Below, one piece after another: positions 28,101 to 36,625 of a stretch of DNA of 64,000 nt. Below the pieces are notes generated by a model, which was not told where the DNA came from, made no database searches, and worked only from the letters and a program-made list of their open reading frames with translations. Both the position numbers and the translations under genes were made by a program. Position 1 is the stretch's first letter, and each line of letters starts with the position of its first letter. The stretch comes from Chitinophaga filiformis (lineage in GTDB: Bacteria > Bacteroidota > Bacteroidia > Chitinophagales > Chitinophagaceae): contig NZ_JAKIRP010000001.1 of assembly GCF_021646545.1 (NCBI RefSeq), forward strand, positions 1,302,001-1,366,000, given 5' to 3'.

Positions 28101-28484
28101 ACAATGGCAATAAAAGCATGGGATACCCACAACAACTCCGGCACGGCCACGCTGCAGTTTAGAGTAGTACGGTCAACTGAGATGTCTATAGGGAAAGCTG
28201 GTTGTTTTCCAAACCCTTTCCACGATCAGACGCAGTTCACTTTTGAGCATAATCAGCAGGATCATGCGTTGGATGTGACAGTCAGGATTTTTACGGTAAT
28301 GGGCCAACAAATAAAAACTATACATCATACAATAAATGATAGTGGTAGCCGTTATGTAGGAGCATCCTGGAACGGAACTGCCGATTCCGGCGCCCGGGTG
28401 TCGCCTGGAATTTACATATATAGTATTTTGGTAACAGCGAATGGTAAAACACGAATTTTAGGCGGAAAAGTAACTGTATTTTAA
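25131..28484 (+). CDS. porU: Type IX secretion system sortase PorU
   Basis: A 1117-residue secreted C25 (gingipain-like) protease that removes the C-terminal signals of type IX cargo and attaches them to the cell surface. Signal peptide MKFLPFSFLLLLCQWVSG. The peptidase domain shows the catalytic histidine in NYTGHGSYS (near base 27,000) and cysteine in TATCDFAPFD (near 27,105). GGADMLIVTTPAFQ and YLLLFGDASYDYKN are typical of PorU. The C-terminus holds a type IX C-terminal domain (CFPNPFHDQTQFTF ... VSPGIYIYSI). porV follows with its frame 3 bases away or more depending on start, and gldJ lies on the other side. Confidence 0.95.
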   Translation: MKFLPFSFLLLLCQWVSGGNGRGGPYAAHSVLSSGSWQKLAITREGIYKIDKNLLTSLGMNTDLKGVRLYGTGGRMLPESNAAFRYDDLPEVALMEEGDYLLFYAPGPHSWQYQGGNFVHTANLYSDTAWYFLSAGTSPGKRIAEDAATPAASVTVNSFDYHSFYESDSINFLSSGKQWWGSVFSSVQPTRNVNFSLPLTPFSLKIGARVAARGVGTSRFSIQAGNNMLGSLSLSPVSGNIFESFASVATGYYAASPAGTAVPVTLSFTPGGSGAQGWLDYLTLQARCPLQLPAQEPLFFRDIASVTPGQNAQFRLEQADRQTIVWDVTNPLQPVRIKTQLAGSSLSFTRDCGTLHEYAAFSGRGYLQPLAAGPIANQDLHSIGGADMLIVTTPAFQAAASRLAAWHGTHDRLTVKVVTVNEIYNEFGSGTADPVAVRDFLKMCYDKGGLRYLLLFGDASYDYKNRVAGNTNLVPTWQSSVSADPINAYPSDDFFGFLDDADDINDNSRQNLLDIAIGRLPVQQPAQAEAVVNKIMGYNVPANFGRWQQHITIVADDGDDNLHLQDAESMSEIVAARWPAGHIDKIYLDAYPKIADAGGSRYPAVNAAIAEDIFDGTLIWNYTGHGSYSRLAEEVIMEEGSLATWKNAGKLPLFITATCDFAPFDNPAYVSLGEKLLLQENGGGIALMTTTRTVFSASNKVMNANYLQKLLTPDADGRMPTLGQAAMEAKNLTYATYIDIPNNRKFQLLGDPALTLAFPRYHVVTDSINGKAVNDIPDTLKAMGKYTVKGHLEDEQGIRQDTYKGMLYTTVYDKPSLQYTRGNDAGSAKAGFYQQQNMLYRGQQTVENGRFSCTFVVPADIDYQAGAGTLSFYAANGVTAAGGVFSGVQVGGTAESIEQDELGPVIKAYLDNEYFRNGGITGENPVLLLQLKDEQGINTSGYGIGHDLIATLDDKEGQYYILNSFFEATTDSYQEGTVRFPLYGLSEGVHTMAIKAWDTHNNSGTATLQFRVVRSTEMSIGKAGCFPNPFHDQTQFTFEHNQQDHALDVTVRIFTVMGQQIKTIHHTINDSGSRYVGASWNGTADSGARVSPGIYIYSILVTANGKTRILGGKVTVF

Positions 28485-28604
28485 CCTATGCATCAAAAGC
28501 ACAAACTTGATTCGCGAGTCCCTTACCAGACCCCTGTTATTGATAATATAGATTTTCGAACTATTTTTACAACTCGTTCTAAACACTATTGCATGTATAA
28601 TTGC

Positions 28605-29777
28605 ATGATCAGAAAGGCAACTGTAAACCTTGTCTTAATTTGTTGCATCCTATTCTCTCTGTCTGTTTCTGCCCAGATTTCCACTGATGATCTGGACGGA
28701 CGCACGAACACCATTAACACCGCGGTACCTTTTCTACGTATTTCTCCTGATGCAAGGGCAGGAGCTATGGGTGACGCCGGCGTAGCCACCTCGCCGGACG
28801 CAAATTCCATCTACTGGAACCTTGCCAAGATCCCGTTTGCTACAACCCGTTCCGCAATATCAGTTACTTACACCCCCTGGTTGAAAGAACTCGTGAATGA
28901 CGTGTTCCTTGCTAACCTGTCAGGTTATTATCAGCTGGATGAGTTTCAGACAGTTTCCGGCTCGCTGCGTTACTTTTCCTTAGGTACTATCAATTTTACG
29001 GATGTTACCGGTATGCCTACTTATGACTACCGTCCGCGCGAATTCGCATTTGACGCAGGTTATGCCCGTAAACTATCAGATAACTTCTCGGTTGCTCTGG
29101 CTGGACGTTTCATTTATTCCAATCTGGCCAGTGGTGATATCAACGGTCGTGTGATCAGGCCAGGTAAAGCGTTTGCCACTGACCTGTCGCTGTTCTACAC
29201 AAAAGATTATGAGAAAGACAATAGCGCTGTAAATACCTGGAACGTTGGTCTGGCTCTCACTAATATCGGTACCAAGATCTCCTATACAGAGTCAGCTACC
29301 AATAAAGACTTTCTGCCTACCAACTTTGCCCTCGGTACCGCCTACACCATCGGTATGGACCAGAGCAACAAAGTAATGCTCACACTCGACCTGAATAAAC
29401 TGCTGGTGCCTACCCCTGATAGTACCGGTGCTTACCGCGAAAAGTCTACCATTTCCGGTATGTTTTCATCTTTCGGGGATGCTCCGGGTGGCATGAAGGA
29501 AGAACTCCAGGAAGTAACTGTTTCCCTGGGTGGTGAGTATAGCTACAACGATCAGTTCTTTGTACGCGCCGGTTATTTCTACGAAAACAAGAATAAAGGT
29601 AACCGTAAGTATGTAACCGCCGGTCTGGGTGTTAAATACAACATGTTCGGCCTGAACTTCTCTTACCTCGTGCCTTCCGGTAATGGTATCCAGCGTAACC
29701 CACTGTCAAACACCCTGCGTTTCTCCCTGATCTTTGATCTCGGCCACAGGGAAGAAGAAGGTGGCAACACCTGGTAA
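28605..29777 (+). CDS. porV: Type IX secretion outer-membrane protein PorV
   Basis: A 390-residue outer-membrane beta-barrel that shuttles cargo from the translocon to the PorU sortase. Signal peptide MIRKATVNLVLICCILFSLSVSAQ, then the family's NTAVPFLRISPDARAGAMGDAGVATSPDANSIYWN. The FadL-like barrel continues to an aromatic-rich end. I use the ATG at 28605 because it gives a normal signal peptide; ATGs at 28593 and 28488 are in frame, but the longest version adds about 39 charged residues in front of the signal. Forms the porU-porV unit; terminator at 29819. Confidence 0.93.
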   Translation: MIRKATVNLVLICCILFSLSVSAQISTDDLDGRTNTINTAVPFLRISPDARAGAMGDAGVATSPDANSIYWNLAKIPFATTRSAISVTYTPWLKELVNDVFLANLSGYYQLDEFQTVSGSLRYFSLGTINFTDVTGMPTYDYRPREFAFDAGYARKLSDNFSVALAGRFIYSNLASGDINGRVIRPGKAFATDLSLFYTKDYEKDNSAVNTWNVGLALTNIGTKISYTESATNKDFLPTNFALGTAYTIGMDQSNKVMLTLDLNKLLVPTPDSTGAYREKSTISGMFSSFGDAPGGMKEELQEVTVSLGGEYSYNDQFFVRAGYFYENKNKGNRKYVTAGLGVKYNMFGLNFSYLVPSGNGIQRNPLSNTLRFSLIFDLGHREEEGGNTW

Positions 29778-29818
29778 TAGCTGGTAGTTAAATAGTTAAT
29801 GTTTTTTTAAAATATCAG

Positions 29819-29848
29819 AATCCTCCGGAAATCCCCGGAGGATTTTTA
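29819..29848 (+). terminator. Terminator of porU-porV
   Basis: Ten-base stem (aatcctccgg at 29819-29828, complement at 29835-29844) followed by a T-run. Confidence 0.8.
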
Positions 29849-29903
29849 ATTTGCGATAATTTTAACAGTTAAAAGCTTATATTTCAAAGTTTATACATCT
29901 GTC

Positions 29904-30386
29904 ATGACTAAATTGCGCATTGGCCTTGGAGTAGATTTTCATCAGTTAACAGAAGGACGGGATTTCTGGTTGGGAGGAGTGTTAGTGCCGCACCATAAAG
30001 GAGCCCTGGGGCACAGCGACGCCGATGTGCTGTTGCACGCCATTTGTGATGCTATGTTAGGAGCCGCCAGCCTGGGAGATATCGGCATGCATTTCCCCGA
30101 CACCGATAACACTTATAAGAACATTGACAGCAAGATACTGCTGAAGCGTACACAAGAGCTGATCTCCGCCAGGGGCTATCAGGTGGTGAACATTGATAGT
30201 ACGCTTTGCCTGCAGGCGCCTAAGATCAAGCCATATGTAGTGCAGATGCAGGAAACTATCGCCGGAATACTGAGTATCTCTACAGAAGAAGTATCTATAA
30301 AGGCTACTACAACAGAAAAACTGGGGTTTGTGGGGCGTGAAGAAGGAGTGGTGGCCTATGCTACCGTCCTCCTGGAAAAAAATTAG
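29904..30386 (+). CDS. ispF: 2-C-methyl-D-erythritol 2,4-cyclodiphosphate synthase
   Basis: Fifth step of the non-mevalonate isoprenoid pathway, forming the cyclodiphosphate. Length 160 is typical. Metal ligands are in GLGVDFHQL (D and H) and GHSDADVLLHAICDAMLGA; the substrate-binding GDIGMHFPDTD and the C-terminal TTTEKLGFVGREEGV are also present. Cytoplasmic trimer by family. The gene is alone; dut follows after 125 bases with its own promoter box. Confidence 0.97.
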   Translation: MTKLRIGLGVDFHQLTEGRDFWLGGVLVPHHKGALGHSDADVLLHAICDAMLGAASLGDIGMHFPDTDNTYKNIDSKILLKRTQELISARGYQVVNIDSTLCLQAPKIKPYVVQMQETIAGILSISTEEVSIKATTTEKLGFVGREEGVVAYATVLLEKN

Positions 30387-30498
30387 ATCGCCGGAGTTAT
30401 ACATTTGTATATCCCGGTAAGAATCAGGTGATTATGCCGGAATATCCGGCAAAAATGAATCAAATGTTCATAATCGGCAGACTATGGACTATTTAAAA

Positions 30499-30506
30499 TA
30501 CCTTTG
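30499..30506 (+). promoter_or_regulatory. -7 promoter box for the dut operon
   Basis: TACCTTTG, an exact TAnnTTTG match ending five bases before the dut ATG, implying a very short leader. Confidence 0.6.
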
Positions 30507-30511
30507 CAACA

Positions 30512-30955
30512 ATGGCAGCTATAACAGTAAAGATCATCAATAAATCCGCTAATCCGCTCCCGGCATATGCCACAGCAGAAGCGGCAGGGATGGACCTCAG
30601 GGCCAGCCTGGAAACAGCTATCACCCTGCAACCCCTGGAAAGGATGCTGATACCCACCGGCCTGTTCATAGAGCTGCCTACCGGGTATGAAGCCCAGATC
30701 AGACCACGCAGCGGCCTGGCTATTAAACAGGGGCTTACCCTCCTGAATACTCCCGGTACTATTGATGCCGACTACAGGGGAGAGATTAAGATCATAATGA
30801 TCAACCTGTCAAACGAACCGCAGGCTATTGCCCCCGGTGAAAGGATTGCCCAGATGGTGATAGCACCTTTCGTACAGGCCAGACTTGAAGCGGTAGAACT
30901 GTTGACAGAAACAGAACGTGGTGCCGGCGGTTTTGGCCACACGGGTAAATCTTAA
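30512..30955 (+). CDS. dut: Deoxyuridine 5'-triphosphate nucleotidohydrolase
   Basis: Trimeric dUTPase that keeps uracil out of DNA and supplies dUMP for thymidylate. 147 residues. All five motifs are readable: [42 protein letters not shown] and the C-terminal arm [12 protein letters not shown]. First gene of a four-gene unit with the TPR, DUF4292 and EnvC-like genes, 3 bases from the TPR gene. Confidence 0.97.
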   Translation: MAAITVKIINKSANPLPAYATAEAAGMDLRASLETAITLQPLERMLIPTGLFIELPTGYEAQIRPRSGLAIKQGLTLLNTPGTIDADYRGEIKIIMINLSNEPQAIAPGERIAQMVIAPFVQARLEAVELLTETERGAGGFGHTGKS

Positions 30956-30958
30956 TAA

Positions 30959-32797
30959 ATGTTCACAATCCGGAATAACGATAGGACCTTGCCTGGAAAG
31001 AATGGTCTGCCGGCTTTAAACCGACTGGTAGGCCGCTTACCACTGCTGGTGGCAGGCCTTTGTTGTCTGGTGGGAACTGCCTGTAATTCTTCCAAATCAA
31101 CTGCCAGCCGCTCATCTTCCCGTCAGATATATTCCATCAGGGATTCCACCCTGCTGGAACAGCGTGCTGATAGTCTCTTTTACTCAGCCGAAAGATCTAA
31201 GATGCTGGGCGACTATCGCACGGCTATTACGCAATTCTCAGATTATCTTCGTTTGAGAAGGAACAATCCTACCGCTTATTACGAACTGGCCCGTCTGTTC
31301 ATTGAGGTGCGTAACCCCGGTTATGCATTGGGTTTTGCCCGTAAGGCGGTGAGCCTCGATGGCACTAACAAGTGGTTTCAGATCACACTGGCAGACGCCT
31401 TCGGGGTAAATGCCCAGTTTGACAGCGCCGCCGCCGTATATGGCCGGCTCGCCCATACTTATCCCGACAATGACGAGTATCTGTACAACAAAGGCATGTT
31501 CCTGGCAAAAGCAGACAAATCGGAAGAAGCGCTGGAAGTCTTTGATTCCCTGGAAGTAAAAACAGGCCTGATAGAAGAACTGGCCTTCCAGAAACAGCGG
31601 CTCTATCTCAAGCTGAACAGAATGGAAGATGCCGCTGCAGAAGTACATAAGCTGATCAATCAGAACCCGGATGATGTAAGATATTACCTCATCCTGGGAG
31701 ATATTTATAACTCGAACGACCGTACTGAGGAAGCCACTGCCATCTATAAAGAAGTACTCCAACGGGACCCTTCCAATCCGAGAGCGCTGATAGCCCTATC
31801 AGGTTATGCCAAAAAAGAAGGTAAGTATGATGAATATTGGGCTTACCTGACCCGCGCATTTGCCAATCCCGACTATAACATTGATGAAAAAGTAGCCTAT
31901 GTCTATCCTTACCTGCAGATGCAGGGAGTGGACACGGGTAAACTGAGAGAAGGACTGCAACTGGCGCAGCTGGTTATTGAGGCACACCCGGAAGAAGCCA
32001 AAGCTTACGCGCTGCAGGCAGATATGTTCTCACAGGCGGGTATGCTGGATAGCGCGTTGATTGACTACAACAAAGCAGTGAGCCTGGATTCTACACGTTT
32101 TACCGTCTGGTATCAACTGATGTGGATCTACTCCCGTAAAGAAGATTCAAACAATCTGCTGAAAGTGAGCTCAATTGTGACAGAGCGTTTTCCGAGGGAA
32201 TTTATGGGGCATTACTTCAAAGGGGTGGCGAACTTTTTGCTGCAGAATTATCCTGCATCCATAGATGCCTTAAATGTTGCACTACAGACAGGGAATGGCA
32301 ATGGGGACAAAAATACACGGGCAGATGTTTACTCCCTGCTGGGCGACGCCTATCATGCAACAGGTCAGCATCAGCAGTCTGATAGCAGCTATGACCGTGC
32401 ACTGGCGTTGAAGCCGGATGACGCACTGGTACTGAATAACTTCAGTTATTATCTCTCTCTTCGCGGAGAGCAGTTAAGTAAGGCAGAGAGCATGTCCAAA
32501 CGTTCACTTGAACTGGAACCGGAAAGTGTCAATTTCATGGATACATATGCCTGGATCCTGTTCCGTATGGCCCGTTATGAGCAGGCCAGAGAATGGATGG
32601 AAAAAGCCCTGCAGTCACAGGAAGCACGTGAGAACCCTAATATGCTGGAGCACTACGGAGATATACTGTTTAACCTCCATGAAGTAGACAAAGCCCTGGA
32701 ATATTGGCAGTTAGCCAAACAAAAGGGAGCTAATTCAGTGGGATTAGCCCGTAAAATTGCAGAAAAACGGTATATACTTGCAACCGAAAGGGAATAG
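30959..32797 (+). CDS. TPR-repeat lipoprotein
   Basis: A 612-residue protein with an N-terminal hydrophobic segment ending in a lipobox (LVGTACNSS, C42) preceded by a rather long basic stretch. About ten tetratricopeptide repeats follow, for example AYYELARLFIEVRNPGYALGFARKA and YDRALALKPDDALVLNNFSYYL. TPR proteins are scaffolds. The order dut, TPR, DUF4292, EnvC-like is widespread in Bacteroidota, which suggests a joint envelope role, perhaps in outer-membrane or wall assembly; the role is not established. Confidence 0.88.
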   Translation: MFTIRNNDRTLPGKNGLPALNRLVGRLPLLVAGLCCLVGTACNSSKSTASRSSSRQIYSIRDSTLLEQRADSLFYSAERSKMLGDYRTAITQFSDYLRLRRNNPTAYYELARLFIEVRNPGYALGFARKAVSLDGTNKWFQITLADAFGVNAQFDSAAAVYGRLAHTYPDNDEYLYNKGMFLAKADKSEEALEVFDSLEVKTGLIEELAFQKQRLYLKLNRMEDAAAEVHKLINQNPDDVRYYLILGDIYNSNDRTEEATAIYKEVLQRDPSNPRALIALSGYAKKEGKYDEYWAYLTRAFANPDYNIDEKVAYVYPYLQMQGVDTGKLREGLQLAQLVIEAHPEEAKAYALQADMFSQAGMLDSALIDYNKAVSLDSTRFTVWYQLMWIYSRKEDSNNLLKVSSIVTERFPREFMGHYFKGVANFLLQNYPASIDALNVALQTGNGNGDKNTRADVYSLLGDAYHATGQHQQSDSSYDRALALKPDDALVLNNFSYYLSLRGEQLSKAESMSKRSLELEPESVNFMDTYAWILFRMARYEQAREWMEKALQSQEARENPNMLEHYGDILFNLHEVDKALEYWQLAKQKGANSVGLARKIAEKRYILATERE

Positions 32798-32839
32798 CGA
32801 ACTTCCCCGGGGAAATGGGAATGTATTGAATTAAAGATC

Positions 32840-33676
32840 ATGATGAAGCAAACATTAGCACTGATAGTATTGGGTATTGTAAGCACGGGACTCTTTTCAT
32901 GCAGGCATAGCCGACAGATTGCAGGTACCTCTTTTCCTGTAACAGATACTACCCAGCATAACATTATTGCAAAAGCAGACAGCGCATCAGCTGCAGCTGC
33001 CAGCGCTTATAACAAAGAACTGCTCTCAAAACTGCGCAGTAACTATATATCCTTCAACACCTTCGCCGCTAAATTAAAGATAGACTTCGAAACAGAATCC
33101 AAACAAATGTCAGGCATCAACGCAAATATGCGGATGCAGAAAGACAGTTTCATCTGGATCTCCGTGTCAGCACCAATTATAGGCGAAGTGGCCAGGGCTA
33201 TCATTACACCTGATAGCCTGAAGGCAATCGACAAATTTCATAAAATAGCTTATCTCCGTGATCTTAAGAATGCACAGGACGTTCTGAATATCCCATTCGA
33301 TTTTAAGACATTGCAGGACCTGATTATCGGCAACCCGGTATATCTCACTGACTCTGTATATCAGGTAGTAAAGACACCAGCAGTGATCTCTTTTACATGC
33401 GACAGTACAATATTCACTAGCCTGTTCAACGTTTTTGCAGATGATTACATTCTGCAACAAAGCAAGGTGATGGATAAAGACAGCACACGCAGGCGTTCGG
33501 TTGAACTGACATATGGTGAGTACAAATCGCAGGATAAGATTAAATTTGCCACCCGCCGTAGGGTTTTTGTGGAAGATAAAAGTTACACGAAGATCAACAT
33601 GGATTTTAACAAAATAGATTTTGATCAGCCGGTGAGCTTTCCGTTTACTATCCCCTCAGGGTATTCAAGAGAGTAG
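32840..33676 (+). CDS. DUF4292 lipoprotein
   Basis: A 278-residue lipoprotein with signal MMKQTLALIVLGIVSTGLFSC (C21). The rest is a beta-rich domain with LRSNYISFNTFAAKLKIDFE and DSFIWISVSAPIIGEVARAIITPD. DUF4292 resembles LolB/LolA-type lipid-binding folds, so handling of lipoproteins or lipids between the membranes is plausible. Lies between the TPR and EnvC-like genes; a start one codon later is equally possible. Confidence 0.87.
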   Translation: MMKQTLALIVLGIVSTGLFSCRHSRQIAGTSFPVTDTTQHNIIAKADSASAAAASAYNKELLSKLRSNYISFNTFAAKLKIDFETESKQMSGINANMRMQKDSFIWISVSAPIIGEVARAIITPDSLKAIDKFHKIAYLRDLKNAQDVLNIPFDFKTLQDLIIGNPVYLTDSVYQVVKTPAVISFTCDSTIFTSLFNVFADDYILQQSKVMDKDSTRRRSVELTYGEYKSQDKIKFATRRRVFVEDKSYTKINMDFNKIDFDQPVSFPFTIPSGYSRE

Positions 33677-33739
33677 GAGTGTTACGGAATGTATCTGAAA
33701 TTTGTAAATTGCTATTTTGCAGCTATCTTTAAAACCATC

Positions 33740-35173
33740 ATGCTGAATCTGAAGAAGTTTTTCCCGTTTGTAATAATCTTAGGTTTACTACCGGCCTTGC
33801 TGAATGCACAGGCTCCCCAACTGTCGCGGGAAGAATTGGAGCATAGAAAGAGAGAGTTGCAGCGTGAGATCGACGAGGCCAACGAAGCGCTCAAAACTAC
33901 CAAGAAATCAACAAGAGAGAGCCTCAGCCAACTACGGGCGCTGCGGGAAAAGATTTCATTGCGTACCCGTCTTATCAACAATATCAACGAAGAGATCAAC
34001 TTCATTAACGGTGATATCAATTCTGCCTACAGGGATATTAAGACCCTGGAGAAAGACCTTGACACCCTGAAGTCACAATATGCCCAGCTGGTCGTATATG
34101 CGTATAAGAACCGCAGTACCTACGATATGCTGAACTTCATCTTTTCTGCAGAATCTTTCAACGACGCTATCAAAAGATATCAGTATCTCAAACAGTATAG
34201 GGATTACCGTCGCAGGCAGGCAGATAACATTCTTGAAACACGTGTGCTGCTGAGCAAAAAAATAGAAAGCCTGCAGGAACAGAAAGAGAAACGTTCCGGT
34301 ACATTGAAGGTAGAACAGGAGCAGCGGAACATCCTGGAGGTGGACAAGAAAGAGAAAGACAAAGTACTGACCAACCTGAAAGGGCGTGAAAAGGAGCTGT
34401 TGGCAGATATTAAGAAGAACAAAAAAGATGCACAGAAAGTACAGTCAGCCATTCAGGCTGTAATACGCCGTGAGATCGAAATAGCCCGCCGGCAGGCAGA
34501 AGAGGAAGCTGCGGCAAAACGTAAAGCTGCTGCCGAAGAGAAACGGAGAAGAGATGAGGCGGCGAAGAAGGCTGCGGCGCTTGCTGCTGCTAATGCCGCT
34601 GCTGCAAACGCTGCTAAGAATAACAATGCTGTAGCCGAAAATAAGCCTGATAAACCTGCCGAACCGGCTCCTAAACCACCAGCCCCGGCACCGGAACCAG
34701 AGAAGCCGGTACGTACAGAGAACGTGCTGGAAGCGACACCAGAAGCCCTCGCATTGTCAGAAAGCTTTGAAAATAACCGTGGTAAACTGCCATGGCCGGT
34801 AAGCTCCGGTCATATCATCGGGCACTTTGGCCGCCAGCAGCATGCTGTAATTGACCGTATCACTGTTGAGAATGATGGTGTGATCATCGGTACCAACCGT
34901 GGAGCCGCCGTTAGGGCGATCTTCCAGGGAGAAGTAAGAACAGTAGCCGTTATTCCGGGTGGAGGCTCACTGGTGATCATCAGGCACGGACAGTATTTTA
35001 CCAACTATGCCCGTCTGCAGACAGTAAGCGTAAGAACAGGAGACAGAGTGAGCACAGGTCAGGTGATCGGTACTGCCGGCACCAATGAACTGGAGAACCT
35101 GGGAGAGGTTGAACTGCAGATCTACAGAGGGATACAAAAGCAGAACCCCGAATTCTGGATCAGGAAGAAATAA
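33740..35173 (+). CDS. EnvC-like murein hydrolase activator with degenerate LytM domain
   Basis: A 477-residue secreted protein: signal peptide (MLNLKKFFPFVIILGLLPALLNAQ), a long coiled coil (about 25-270), an Ala/Lys-rich then Pro-rich linker and a C-terminal LytM domain. The zinc ligands of M23 enzymes are missing: QHAVID replaces HxxxD and GEVELQIY replaces HxHxE. This is the pattern of EnvC, which does not cut the wall but switches on amidases at division. The start is the ATG at 33740; an in-frame ATG at 33689 would add 17 residues before the signal peptide. The gene ends the dut operon. Confidence 0.88.
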   Translation: MLNLKKFFPFVIILGLLPALLNAQAPQLSREELEHRKRELQREIDEANEALKTTKKSTRESLSQLRALREKISLRTRLINNINEEINFINGDINSAYRDIKTLEKDLDTLKSQYAQLVVYAYKNRSTYDMLNFIFSAESFNDAIKRYQYLKQYRDYRRRQADNILETRVLLSKKIESLQEQKEKRSGTLKVEQEQRNILEVDKKEKDKVLTNLKGREKELLADIKKNKKDAQKVQSAIQAVIRREIEIARRQAEEEAAAKRKAAAEEKRRRDEAAKKAAALAAANAAAANAAKNNNAVAENKPDKPAEPAPKPPAPAPEPEKPVRTENVLEATPEALALSESFENNRGKLPWPVSSGHIIGHFGRQQHAVIDRITVENDGVIIGTNRGAAVRAIFQGEVRTVAVIPGGGSLVIIRHGQYFTNYARLQTVSVRTGDRVSTGQVIGTAGTNELENLGEVELQIYRGIQKQNPEFWIRKK

Positions 35174-35191
35174 TCTAAGAAAGCTATAATC

Positions 35192-35219
35192 AAAAAGGCT
35201 GTCCGCGGACAGCCTTTTT
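35192..35219. terminator. Bidirectional terminator between envC-like gene and bshA
   Basis: Perfect 28-base palindrome (aaaaaggctgtccg and its complement) with A- and T-runs at the ends, between convergent genes. Confidence 0.85.
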
Positions 35220-35227
35220 GATTTAAA

Positions 35228-36379
35228 TCACTTATCTATCGACTCCAGCGCCCTGTTCATTACTTCTTCATAGAGCGCTTCGTACTGCGGAATGATATTG
35301 TTGATGTGGAAACGTTGAGCCTGTTCCAGGGCTCCTTTACGCATAGTAGCCAGCAGCTCCTCATCCAGCAGCAGGCGGGTAGCATGCTCGGCCATGCTGT
35401 CCACGTCGCCGACGGGACTCAGGTAACCGGTCTTGCCATGAATGTTCACTTCCGGCAAACCACCAGCATTGGAGGAGATCACCGGTACTTCTGCGGCCAT
35501 AGCCTCCAGTGCTGCCAGACCAAAACTTTCATAGTCGGAAGGCAGTACAAACAGGTCTGCAATAGACATCACATCTTCCAGCTGTTCCTGCTTACCTACG
35601 AAGCGGATATCCCCGCACAGATGCATGTCCCGGCACATTGCTTCGATAGCCGGCCTGTCGGGACCGTCGCCCACGAGCAACAGCTTAACAGGTACTTTCT
35701 CCCTTACCTTCTGGAAGATCTTCACTACATCGGGAACGCGTTTTACCTTACGGAAGTTGGATACGTGCAGTAGTATCTTCTCGCCGTTGGGAGCAATGGC
35801 ATTCCTGAAGTGCAGCAATTCCTTATCCCGGCGTTTGAAACGCTCCGTGTCCACGAAGTTGTAGATCACCTCGATATCTTTTTCGATCTGAAAAGACTTG
35901 TATGTTTCTTCCCGGAGATTATTCGATACTGCGGTAATAGCGTCCGACTCATTGATAGAGAAGGTCACTACCGGTGCATAGGTCTTGTCTTTACCTACCA
36001 GGGTGATATCTGTACCATGGAGGGTCGTGATAAAAGGTACCGTTCTGCCTTGTTTGCTCACGATCTGTTTAGCCAGGTAGGCAGTAGATGCATGCGGAAT
36101 GGCATAGTGTACGTGCAGCAGGTCTAACTGCTGGTTAAGTATAACATCCACCATGGTGCTGCTCAGGGCAGACTCGTAAGGTGGAAAATCGAAAAGCGGG
36201 TAAGTGGGGACCTGCACTTCATGATAATAGATGTTGGCATGAAAGGCATTGAGTCGCACGGGTTGCTGATAAGTAATGAAATGGACCATGTGTCCTTTAT
36301 CTGCCAGCGCCTTACCCAGTTCCGTTGCTAGTACACCGCTACCCCCATAAGTTGGGTAACATACTATTCCAATTCGCAT
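35228..36379 (-). CDS. bshA: N-acetyl-alpha-D-glucosaminyl L-malate synthase BshA
   Basis: First enzyme of bacillithiol synthesis, joining UDP-GlcNAc and L-malate. GT4 glycosyltransferase of 383 residues with MRIGIVCYPTYGGSGVLATELGKALA at the N-terminus, HVHYAIPHASTAYLAKQI, TLHGTDITLVG and the C-terminal nucleotide-binding motif PSDYESFGLAALEAMAAEVPVISSNAGGLPE. These match BshA of Firmicutes and Bacteroidota and exclude general GT4 enzymes. bshB and bshC are not in the window. Bacillithiol would serve alongside the peroxiredoxins seen here. Confidence 0.93.
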   Translation of the reverse strand: MRIGIVCYPTYGGSGVLATELGKALADKGHMVHFITYQQPVRLNAFHANIYYHEVQVPTYPLFDFPPYESALSSTMVDVILNQQLDLLHVHYAIPHASTAYLAKQIVSKQGRTVPFITTLHGTDITLVGKDKTYAPVVTFSINESDAITAVSNNLREETYKSFQIEKDIEVIYNFVDTERFKRRDKELLHFRNAIAPNGEKILLHVSNFRKVKRVPDVVKIFQKVREKVPVKLLLVGDGPDRPAIEAMCRDMHLCGDIRFVGKQEQLEDVMSIADLFVLPSDYESFGLAALEAMAAEVPVISSNAGGLPEVNIHGKTGYLSPVGDVDSMAEHATRLLLDEELLATMRKGALEQAQRFHINNIIPQYEALYEEVMNRALESIDK

Positions 36380-36625
36380 GTGTTGTTGTTTAAAACTTTA
36401 TAGCCAACGCTTAGTGCCGAACGTTTAGCACAGAATGCAGAACGCCTCACGCAGAACACAGTTTTTTACGTTAATACAGGGTACAAAATTATAACATTTT
36501 AAGCTGACATTGCCGGTAAATGGTATTAGCGGCATGTAAAGTATATCATGTAAAATATATGTATGATAAACCCATTTGAATAACAATGTTATTTAGTTAG
36601 TTTTAGTCCCAAAATCGACGTGCTT

